Below, one piece after another: positions 15,523-22,470 of a DNA stretch of 32,668 nt (within the stretch, counting starts at the first letter, position 1; every line of letters begins with the position of its first letter). Source of the DNA: a virus; the IMG/VR virus record IMGVR_UViG_3300017751_003990, positions 1-32,668 of that record; one strand, written 5' to 3'. The translations under genes were made by a program, and so were the position numbers. The notes under the pieces are model-generated. The model searched no databases. It saw only the letters and a list, made by a program, of their open reading frames with translations, and was not told the origin of the DNA.

Positions 15523-16657
15523 AACATATTGCCCTTATCCATTTATAGGTGCAAGTTTACAAAGTGATAATCTAGTATTGCCTTGCGGACAATATATGGA
15601 TGTTGCACAATTTAAAGGTAAATCTATTACCGAAGCACGTAAACAGATGCAGTGTATAAGAACAAAGATGCTTAATGGAGAGCATGATGCAGGATGTCAG
15701 TGTCCTGCAGAAGAAGCAGCAGGGTTGTCTAGTATGCGCCAAGGCGCTCTACAACAGTTTGGTGTACAGGCTTTTGGTCCTTTAAAAACTGTAGAAATAT
15801 TTTTTGATAATGTTTGCAATCTAAAATGCAGAATGTGTTCTAGTACACACAGCCATTTGTGGTATGAAGAAGAAAAAGAATTATACGGTACAACGTATAA
15901 TAGTACAAAATATACTAAAAGTTCGTTGCCGAATGAAATAAATGTAACACAGTTAGAAGAAATTAAAGTTTATGGTGGAGAACCATTACAGTCTTTAGAA
16001 GCAGAAGCATTTTTTAAAAGATTATTAGACGAAGCATCGGTTGAAAATCTAACAATTGAAATGAGTACTAATGCTACTAAAATTCCTATGCCTTATACTC
16101 TAGAAGTGTTTAAGCGGTGTAAAAATTTAAAAATAAATTTAAGCATAGATGCATACGGTAAACTTAATGAATTTATTCGCAAAGGGTGTAATTGGAATGA
16201 GATAATAACTGTTATGGACTTCTTTCACAAACTATACAATGAAAGAGATAGCAATACTGTAATACAAGTACATAGTGCAGTAGGAGTTTATAATGCTAAT
16301 ATGATAAACGATCTAGAATCATTTGTAAAAGAAAACTATCCTAGATTTAATACAACACAACAAATGATTCAATATCCAGTTTATCTTAATTTACAAAACA
16401 TGCCTCAAGATTACAAAGAATTAATTGAACCGTATGTTAACGAAGAAACTAAAAAATTTATGCATGGAAATATTTTAAATAATTATTTTGACCACTTTGT
16501 AAATTTTCATAATAAATTAAACAATATTAGAAAGGAAAACTTTCTTTATAATCCGTTGTTAGAGGATTATATTAATAAACATAACACAACAATAGATAGC
16601 AATGATTTTTTTATAGAACAAATTAAATTTTTAAAAGGAGAAAAAAATGAAATTTAA
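15515..16657 (+). CDS. Radical SAM protein with N-terminal auxiliary Cys cluster (type A, divergent)
   Basis: 380 residues. The radical-SAM site CNLKCRMC is at C101/C105/C108, the same positions as in the gene at 14001, and is followed by YGGEP and a SIDAYG strand. The N-terminal cluster is altered: C6, a single C24 (C-G in place of the CC pair), an extra C47, and C61/C63 in CQC followed by AEEAAG. The auxiliary iron-sulfur site may therefore be ligated differently. It overlaps the 2OG gene before it by eight bases. Its last codons contain AAAGGAG, the Shine-Dalgarno of the outer-membrane protein gene. Confidence 0.86.
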   Translation: MSKTYCPYPFIGASLQSDNLVLPCGQYMDVAQFKGKSITEARKQMQCIRTKMLNGEHDAGCQCPAEEAAGLSSMRQGALQQFGVQAFGPLKTVEIFFDNVCNLKCRMCSSTHSHLWYEEEKELYGTTYNSTKYTKSSLPNEINVTQLEEIKVYGGEPLQSLEAEAFFKRLLDEASVENLTIEMSTNATKIPMPYTLEVFKRCKNLKINLSIDAYGKLNEFIRKGCNWNEIITVMDFFHKLYNERDSNTVIQVHSAVGVYNANMINDLESFVKENYPRFNTTQQMIQYPVYLNLQNMPQDYKELIEPYVNEETKKFMHGNILNNYFDHFVNFHNKLNNIRKENFLYNPLLEDYINKHNTTIDSNDFFIEQIKFLKGEKNEI

Positions 16658-17219
16658 AGAAAGGTATTTTCACATAGCAGTAATTGCATTTTGCACAAGT
16701 TTTTTATCGAGTATTGCATTTGCAGACAGTATTAATTTTTCAGCAAGTCATCAAGAAAATGCAAACAACACAATTAGCGATGCTTTTGCGTTTAAATATA
16801 TTAAAGATTTAAATCCACGAGCAGACGTTGATGTACTTTATCAAGGAAGTAACAACAGATCTTCAAACGGTGTAGTAGCATTGTACGAAGTAGGTGCTAG
16901 GTATAAAGTGCCTATAGCAAAGCGTACTCAATTTTTTGTAAGAGGAATGGCAGGGTCATTACAACCGTCAGGCATTTCTAGCAAAAATTATTTAGGTGCT
17001 GAAACAGGTATTATGACTAAAGTTACACCTAAAGTTGGAATACGAGCAGACTATACACGTATGACAGGTATTGGTAAATCTAAGATGGACAATAACTTTT
17101 CGAGGATATGGTTATCTTATGATCTAACAAGCACACAGTCTGTTGGAGTTCGTCGAGACTTTATGCGCGGTGACGTTGAGTTTGATGCGTGGATGCTGTT
17201 ATTTAAACAAAAATTTTAA
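16647..17219 (+). CDS. Secreted outer-membrane beta-barrel protein
   Basis: 190 residues. The N-terminus has basic residues (KFKER), a hydrophobic core and SSIAFA/DS, a good signal-peptidase I site after residue 26. The mature part alternates in short amphipathic strands (for example 'GARYKVPIAKRTQFFVRGMAG') and ends in Phe within 'LLFKQKF', the C-terminal signature recognised by the BAM machinery. This points to a small (about 8-strand) outer-membrane barrel like OmpA/OmpW-type porins. It is preceded by AAAGGAG and overlaps the radical-SAM gene. The host must be Gram-negative for this to work. Possible roles: altering the host surface, blocking superinfection, or being the substrate of the neighbouring enzymes. 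Confidence 0.75.
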   Translation: MKFKERYFHIAVIAFCTSFLSSIAFADSINFSASHQENANNTISDAFAFKYIKDLNPRADVDVLYQGSNNRSSNGVVALYEVGARYKVPIAKRTQFFVRGMAGSLQPSGISSKNYLGAETGIMTKVTPKVGIRADYTRMTGIGKSKMDNNFSRIWLSYDLTSTQSVGVRRDFMRGDVEFDAWMLLFKQKF

Positions 17220-18304
17220 TGTCCTGCATTTGCTTTGAGAGAAAAATTAATTTTAACACGTTTAATTTTTCTCCTAAGAACACTTACTAAATTTTCTTGT
17301 GCTAGTAATCTATGTTGTAAAGAATATTTTGCAGCAGTACCTTCATAGCAAAATATATTTGATAGATTAACAAGTGTCTTTAGATTAGGATCAATATAGT
17401 CTACAATAGATAATTCTTCTAGTAAGTTAGCGTAGACGAATATATATTCAACACCGTCTTTTGGTGGACAGTTCTCCTGCCAGTAGTCTAATGCACATTG
17501 ATTGTAGTCATAAAATATTACACGACCCTTGTCAATTAAATCTAAGTATAACGTTCCGCTTGCTGGCAATACTAGTTGTTCGTAGACGTCATTAATACCA
17601 GTAGTCCATTCTGTATTGTTAGTATGAACAAACTCTTCTTTGCAGTAATTAAACTTATGTTCTATATAATCAATATTTTTGTAAAAGTCTTGTTCGCTTT
17701 CTGGATAGTAATGTTTTTTATTATTTCTAATATCGTCATCAAACACAACAACAGGTAAGTTGTTTTCAAATGCTAGACGTAAAAAATTCCAACCGTGACA
17801 TCGATTTGAGTATTGTTGTCTATGCAATCCTTTAGATACAAATTTTGGGGTATAATCGTCGTGTATATTGCTTAAACTACGAGTAGGTTCTAGTTGGGTG
17901 TGTTGTACGTCTTTTTCAAAAGCGCCTACTGTAGGGCTCTTATATGCATTATAAACCGCCATATTAACCACATAGCACTGATGATGTAATTCGTAATAAG
18001 CATCGTGCATAGTGCGATCTAATACATGTCCTGCTATAAAAAAGTCTGTGGTTACAAGATCCTCTAGTGCTTTAAAAAACGCATCACCGTTAATATACTC
18101 TGTTCCTGGGCTCATTACAACAGCATAATCGGCATCAACATTACGTAGAAGTTTGTCTACCTCTTTTCCTTTAATAACTTTATAGCCTTTAGTATGTATG
18201 TTTGATATTGTAAAGTCACTGATGTTTCTAATAGTAGTTTGTATTTCACTATTAGCATAAGTGTCTATATCGTCTACAATACAAAATGTTATTTTATCTT
18301 TCAT
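17216..18304 (-). CDS. Unrecognised protein; possible two-domain glycosyltransferase-like/methyltransferase-like
   Basis: 362 residues. The first ~120 residues have an alternating strand/helix pattern with DADYAVVMSPGTEY, which resembles the mid-region of GT-A-type transferases where an acidic pair precedes 'pG'. The last third has 'GRVIFYDYNQCALDYWQ', like motif II of a Rossmann methyltransferase (strand ending in an acidic residue), and then 'VNLSNIFCYEGTA'. I do not recognise the family with confidence. It ends minus-strand operon 19905-17216, overlapping the radical-SAM gene upstream by 11 bases and the + strand outer-membrane gene's stop by four. Confidence 0.5.
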   Translation of the reverse strand: MKDKITFCIVDDIDTYANSEIQTTIRNISDFTISNIHTKGYKVIKGKEVDKLLRNVDADYAVVMSPGTEYINGDAFFKALEDLVTTDFFIAGHVLDRTMHDAYYELHHQCYVVNMAVYNAYKSPTVGAFEKDVQHTQLEPTRSLSNIHDDYTPKFVSKGLHRQQYSNRCHGWNFLRLAFENNLPVVVFDDDIRNNKKHYYPESEQDFYKNIDYIEHKFNYCKEEFVHTNNTEWTTGINDVYEQLVLPASGTLYLDLIDKGRVIFYDYNQCALDYWQENCPPKDGVEYIFVYANLLEELSIVDYIDPNLKTLVNLSNIFCYEGTAAKYSLQHRLLAQENLVSVLRRKIKRVKINFSLKANAGH

Positions 18305-19259
18305 GTTTATATAAAGGCAAGACTTGTATTTCGTCTTTTACTATTTCCTGTTTATTTTTAGGACACATGCTACATGCACTTACGCCGCAGTAGTGTGTAT
18401 CTGAAAAATATTTAACTTCTAAATCAGTACAAGTGTCTAAGTCAACCGGCTTGTACATTAAATATTTTTGCCAGTCGTCGTCTTCTAATAGATTGTGTTT
18501 GTCTAAAAAGTTTTGTAAGGTTCCTAGTGCAGCACATTTATAAATTTTATTTTCATATAAGAACGCACAAAATTGACTTGGGCAACTATTATTATAAGAT
18601 GCTTGCGGATCGTCTGAATTAAATGGCTTAGGTACACCATTAACAGTTTGGTATATAGAATGAAACCAGTCAGACTCCATATAATGTATACCGTAGTTAT
18701 TTTCCATATACGTTACTTCGTTAAGATCTCTTTGTGTAATATCCCATCCCTTGCGGTCAACGTACTCTTTCCAGTTATCTGTGCCAGTATCGTATTTCAT
18801 AATGTTATACCACCATAGATATCCCGGCTCTATTTTATTAATGTTTAATTGTGCTGCTACGTCTGCAACACTAGAAACAATTTTATCCTTACTGCCAAAC
18901 TTTGCAGTATGATTACATACTTGTACCCAAACACGGTATTCTTTGATTAAATTTGCAATCCAGTCTATATTTTTGTTTAGTAGCATACCATTAGTAGACA
19001 TAAAGATAGTTTTATTTGGCTCTATGCTTCTAATGTATTTGATAATTTCTAATACTTTGTCTTTGTAAAGCAACGGCTCTCCGCCTAGCACACTCCAGTT
19101 TTCAACATCAAACTTTTCATTTGCTAAACGAATGCTTTCTTTAATTGTGTCTAATTCTGGATCGTAGCCTCTTAATGTATCGCTACGTGTATCACAATTT
19201 GAACACGCAAGATTACATTTGTTTCCATAAAACACATCTAGTATTTTAATGTGATTCAT
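18294..19259 (-). CDS. Radical SAM protein with C-terminal auxiliary cysteines
   Basis: 321 residues from the ATG at 19259, which has AGGAAA upstream and overlaps the previous gene by 14 bases; an upstream in-frame TTG at 19283 is less likely. CNLACSNC at C15/C19/C22 is the CX3CX2C site, with GGEP after it. The C-terminal third carries C-x4-C ('CPSQFC'), a KCAAL strand and a late cluster 'YCGVSACSMC', consistent with a SPASM/twitch auxiliary iron-sulfur site. It lies in an operon between a 2OG oxygenase and the 17216 protein. Substrate unknown. Confidence 0.86.
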   Translation of the reverse strand: MNHIKILDVFYGNKCNLACSNCDTRSDTLRGYDPELDTIKESIRLANEKFDVENWSVLGGEPLLYKDKVLEIIKYIRSIEPNKTIFMSTNGMLLNKNIDWIANLIKEYRVWVQVCNHTAKFGSKDKIVSSVADVAAQLNINKIEPGYLWWYNIMKYDTGTDNWKEYVDRKGWDITQRDLNEVTYMENNYGIHYMESDWFHSIYQTVNGVPKPFNSDDPQASYNNSCPSQFCAFLYENKIYKCAALGTLQNFLDKHNLLEDDDWQKYLMYKPVDLDTCTDLEVKYFSDTHYCGVSACSMCPKNKQEIVKDEIQVLPLYKHER

Positions 19260-19905
19260 TTTGTTTCCTGTAACTTCTTGCAATTAGTTCTACAAATTCG
19301 TCTTTCCTTTTACCTGGTATACCATGTGCTATTAAATGTACTCTAGGTGTGTTAGAATTGTTAACAAAACTATGTACGTTTCTTATATTAATTATAAAAG
19401 CCTTTCCTTCTTTGAAAGGAACAGTACCGTGTCCTTCAAGAGTCATATGACAGTCGTCTGGGTGAATAATTGCTACGTTAATAGGTACCCCAAACTCAAG
19501 CATGTCTAAATTTTCTTCACCTGGTAACTTTCCAGGAGCATCGCTGTGCGGATTTATTTTACCGCCAGGTTCGAGTTGCATAAAACGTATTCTTCTATAG
19601 CGTTCATATGGAAACAATTCCCAAAAGCCTTTAATGTTAGGTGTATGCTTGCTTATGTTTGTCCATTGGTAAGGAACATCTTCCTCTCTTTCATAGCCGT
19701 AGTTTGTCCACGCACCAGTTTTATCCACATCAATACCATGTATGCAACTACTGTTCCATCCAGGATGTTCTCCGCCTCTATGATCTACAAATTTTGCAGC
19801 ACTAGTTTCACGCTTCCATGCTTCGATGTCAAACTCGATGTCTAATTCGAGCCATCCAAAGTCTGATTTATTTAACAACCAATCTGCAATTTCGTAATCG
19901 TTCAT
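19246..19905 (-). CDS. 2OG/Fe(II) oxygenase, aspartyl/asparaginyl beta-hydroxylase-like
   Basis: 219 residues. H120-S-D122 in 'INPHSDAPG', then 'PINVAIIHPDDCHM' and a 'VPFKEGKAFIINIRNVHSF' strand with H178 and R188 ten residues later. This H-x-D...H-x9-R arrangement, together with the 'PG..i.pHsD' lead-in, is typical of the aspartyl/asparaginyl beta-hydroxylase family. Best-supported Asp/Asn hydroxylase in the window. The start has TATAAGTA five bases upstream and no Shine-Dalgarno. It leads the three-gene minus-strand operon with a radical-SAM gene. Confidence 0.8.
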   Translation of the reverse strand: MNDYEIADWLLNKSDFGWLELDIEFDIEAWKRETSAAKFVDHRGGEHPGWNSSCIHGIDVDKTGAWTNYGYEREEDVPYQWTNISKHTPNIKGFWELFPYERYRRIRFMQLEPGGKINPHSDAPGKLPGEENLDMLEFGVPINVAIIHPDDCHMTLEGHGTVPFKEGKAFIINIRNVHSFVNNSNTPRVHLIAHGIPGKRKDEFVELIARSYRKQNESH

Positions 19906-19910
19906 ATTAA

Positions 19911-19918
19911 TACTTATA
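19911..19918 (-). promoter_or_regulatory. Late-promoter-like octamer TATAAGTA, 5 nt before the 19905 start
   Basis: TATAAGTA and then TTAAT precede the ATG on the minus strand. It differs from T4 TATAAATA by one base and pairs with GATAAGTA on the + strand; the two start regions share ATAAGTATTAATATG. Confidence 0.6.
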
Positions 19919-19931
19919 GAATAGAACCTTA

Positions 19932-19939
19932 GATAAGTA
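19932..19939 (+). promoter_or_regulatory. Late-promoter-like octamer GATAAGTA, 5 nt before the 19945 start
   Basis: GATAAGTA followed by TTAAT and the ATG at 19945. The 15 bases ATAAGTATTAATATG are identical on the opposite strand upstream of 19905, so the spacer is an inverted promoter pair with a shared start context. Confidence 0.6.
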
Positions 19940-19944
19940 TTAAT

Positions 19945-20505
19945 ATGAACACATTAAGACGCCCCGATGTATTACCAAATGAATGTTATGTTGACTTACA
20001 AAAGATGGATAAGTTAACTGAGTTAATTCACGAACTAATAGAAAAAATTGATGTAAAGCCATTTGGCGTTGACGTAGGTAAAGCTAATAATGAACCTTTA
20101 TTAAAAGGATGGTTCTCTGTTATAGTAATACCGTTTGAGTACGAAGACACTCATTATGTTTTATATCCTGAACTACACGAAGCAGCTCAGGATATGATCA
20201 ACTACGCAAAAACTATGACGGGCTTAGAGAGAATAGCAATTAATATATTAGAGCCAGGTTGTTTGTTACCATTACATTACGATAACTGGACAAATGCTGA
20301 TGATATAGGTGATCCGCCCCATTACAATATATTGGTTCCTTTAAACGGAAAAGGTCATTCTGTAGTCAATGACAAACTATATGTTAATGAACAAGATGTT
20401 CCGATAATATTTGATCCGCAGTCTTATCATGGCGGATTTAATAGCACATATGAAGATCGTTATAATTACTTTGTTAAAGTAAAGAACGAAGCATTCGGAT
20501 ACTAG
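19945..20505 (+). CDS. 2OG/Fe(II) oxygenase-fold protein, aspartyl hydroxylase-like
   Basis: 186 residues. 'LEPGCLLPLHYDNW' gives H111-Y-D113, and 'SYHGGFNSTYEDRYN' gives H162 and R172, a full HxD...H-x9-R site. The strands between ('HYNILVPLNGKG', 'VNEQDVPIIFDP') fit a double-stranded beta-helix. Predicted Fe(II)/2OG hydroxylase; substrate unknown. Promoter octamer five bases upstream and no Shine-Dalgarno. It is followed by 52 bases containing a canonical late promoter for the next gene, so it may be a single-gene unit. Confidence 0.72.
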   Translation: MNTLRRPDVLPNECYVDLQKMDKLTELIHELIEKIDVKPFGVDVGKANNEPLLKGWFSVIVIPFEYEDTHYVLYPELHEAAQDMINYAKTMTGLERIAINILEPGCLLPLHYDNWTNADDIGDPPHYNILVPLNGKGHSVVNDKLYVNEQDVPIIFDPQSYHGGFNSTYEDRYNYFVKVKNEAFGY

Positions 20506-20524
20506 TGTAATCATTAACTACGTA

Positions 20525-20532
20525 TATAAATA
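20525..20532 (+). promoter_or_regulatory. Canonical T4-type late promoter TATAAATA
   Basis: Exact TATAAATA, 25 bases before the ATG at 20558, with GGAG (20548-20551) as Shine-Dalgarno. This is the best late-promoter match in the window and would drive the ANL enzyme, DUF2061 and glycosyltransferase-like genes. Confidence 0.75.
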
Positions 20533-20557
20533 ACAATATGAATACCTGGAGAATAGT

Positions 20558-22024
20558 ATGAGTACAATTACTAGGCACTTTATTAGTGACAATTTTCGTG
20601 CGACCAACTTAGTAGAGAGATATAATTTTACTAGAAGTGAATACGGAAAAACAGAGCTTGTTGATAAAATCAATCTTTGGAAATACGCACTAACTTATAA
20701 ATGTAATGCTAAATCTCAAGAAACAATTTTAATTGGAAGTCACACCCTTGATATTAACTATCTAGCTTGTATCTATGCATCAGCAGAACTTGGATTAAAA
20801 ATTGCAGTAGTTGATTATATACGTGCAGACGATTTTAAAGATTCGGGATACAATGATCCAAAAACAGAAGCACTACTTCCAATAGATATATTTTTGCATG
20901 ACTTTACTCGAAAGTATGCAGAAACAGAACCAGAAGCATTTGCAAAGTATGCATATTTTGAAAACATATCTAATAGAACATATAGTTTAGCAGACAATGA
21001 TATTGATTTTACAGTTACAAGTAAAGAAGACTTTAATAGGGCAGCAGGAATTTTTCCTAAACCTGATGACATTTTAGTTAAAGCAACTACTAGCGGCACA
21101 ACTAGCAAACCTAAAGTTATTGAGCATACACACGAATTTATACGAGGTGTAGCTGAACGTAACATGTGGATGTTTGAAGATGTAGCATTACATGTTAAGA
21201 ATCTTAATCATGGTGCTAGTGCAGCAGTAACACTATTTCCAGTATTAGCAAATGATAATGTTACTGAGCATGTAATTTATGCAATTAATGAAGATTATCC
21301 GATGGACGATTTAGTACAACAACTAGAACCATACAGAGACAAGTTATCTACAGTTTCTTTTCCATATCCGTTCTTAATAGAAAAATTTATAGCAGCTAGT
21401 AAAGAAAATAAGTTAACATGGCCAAAGTTGCGTATCTTAGTGTTAACATATACACTAGACAGTATAAAACTTGCAGCTCGTGACGGCATTATTAAAAATG
21501 TAACTAGCTTGTTTGGTTCTAATGAAACACTAGGACCATTGTTTATAAATGTCTTTGATAAAGAACATTGGGATAAAGATTCAAAATTATACACTATATT
21601 TGATGACTGGTATAACTTAGAATTAGCAGAAGATGGAAAACTAATAGTTGATTTGCCAGTGTACAATAGAAAAGAAACTATGAGTGATGTATTTAAAATG
21701 GAAAATGGATTTTGGGCGCATCAAGGTAGAGATGATTTATTGCGCATTAATGGCGAAGATATAAAAATGTCAATTATAGACGAATTAAATAAATCTCATG
21801 AAGACTATCATATAGTAGCTGATAGTATTAACCATTGCTTATACATAGCACATTGGGATAGTAAAACAGCAGAAGAAATTGAAAACTATGTTAATTTAGT
21901 TGAATCTAATTTTAAACAAGTAAAAGTAAAAACTTCAATGCAGTTAGCAAAGCAAAATTTTTATTATGGATTTAAAATAGATAACGAATTAATTAGAGAA
22001 TATTTTAGACATCATATTTATTAG
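20558..22024 (+). CDS. ANL-superfamily adenylate-forming enzyme
   Basis: 488 residues. TSGTTSKPK at about 178-186 is the P-loop (A3) motif. 'LFGSNETLGP' matches the A5 aromatic/adenine region, 'HQGRDDLLRINGEDIKM' at about 388-404 is the A8 hinge, and 'GFKIDNELIREYF' near the C-terminus aligns with A10 (GKIxR), keeping the catalytic Lys. All core motifs are present in order, so it should activate a carboxylic acid as an acyl-AMP, for transfer to CoA, a carrier protein or an amine. The acid is unknown, and no carrier protein is visible next to it. It has its own canonical late promoter and GGAG. It does not look truncated (family ~500-550). Confidence 0.85.
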   Translation: MSTITRHFISDNFRATNLVERYNFTRSEYGKTELVDKINLWKYALTYKCNAKSQETILIGSHTLDINYLACIYASAELGLKIAVVDYIRADDFKDSGYNDPKTEALLPIDIFLHDFTRKYAETEPEAFAKYAYFENISNRTYSLADNDIDFTVTSKEDFNRAAGIFPKPDDILVKATTSGTTSKPKVIEHTHEFIRGVAERNMWMFEDVALHVKNLNHGASAAVTLFPVLANDNVTEHVIYAINEDYPMDDLVQQLEPYRDKLSTVSFPYPFLIEKFIAASKENKLTWPKLRILVLTYTLDSIKLAARDGIIKNVTSLFGSNETLGPLFINVFDKEHWDKDSKLYTIFDDWYNLELAEDGKLIVDLPVYNRKETMSDVFKMENGFWAHQGRDDLLRINGEDIKMSIIDELNKSHEDYHIVADSINHCLYIAHWDSKTAEEIENYVNLVESNFKQVKVKTSMQLAKQNFYYGFKIDNELIREYFRHHIY

Positions 22025-22035
22025 GAGAAAAAATA

Positions 22036-22470
22036 ATGATTAAAGAAACACATGCAAGAACAATAGCTAAAGCTGTAATTTATAGAGCCTTAGCTGTATT
22101 AGCAATTATGTTAATATCAGTTTACGTTATGGGAGCTACTTGGGTAGAAGCAAGTCAAGTTGGCGCTATAGTTATTGTTCTCGGAACAACAATTTATTAC
22201 ATTCATGAAAGAGCTTGGTTGTTTACTACTTGGCTTCGATTTGAAGATGGTAAAGATAACCATTGGCGTAGCTTAATTAAAACTGTTATCTATAGAAGTC
22301 TTACAATGATAGCAGCATTTATCGTTGCTACTTTTGTCCTTAAAGCAACAACTAGCGGAGCAACTAGTTTTGCGTTAATGCAAGCAGCATCTAACATGAC
22401 ATTGTTTTATATTGTTGAAAGAATATTTAACATGTTTAGCTGGGGTGTTGTAATTGAGGACAAACAGTAA
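22036..22470 (+). CDS. DUF2061 membrane protein (two repeats)
   Basis: 144 residues with an internal duplication: 'TIAKAVIYRALAVLAIM...YYIHERAW' (about residues 8-58) and 'SLIKTVIYRSLTMIAAF...FYIVERIF' (about 76-131). Each repeat has two hydrophobic stretches long enough to span the membrane, so four transmembrane helices are expected in the inner membrane. This is the DUF2061 pattern, whose function is not established; single-repeat relatives occur in sulfur and marine bacteria. AGGAG precedes the ATG. It follows the ANL enzyme by 11 bases, so both are in the operon from the 20525 promoter. Confidence 0.8.
   Translation: MIKETHARTIAKAVIYRALAVLAIMLISVYVMGATWVEASQVGAIVIVLGTTIYYIHERAWLFTTWLRFEDGKDNHWRSLIKTVIYRSLTMIAAFIVATFVLKATTSGATSFALMQAASNMTLFYIVERIFNMFSWGVVIEDKQ

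Noticed and set aside
20815-21666. Minus-strand open frames within the ANL gene
   Set aside because: They are shadows in another frame of a gene with all expected adenylation motifs.
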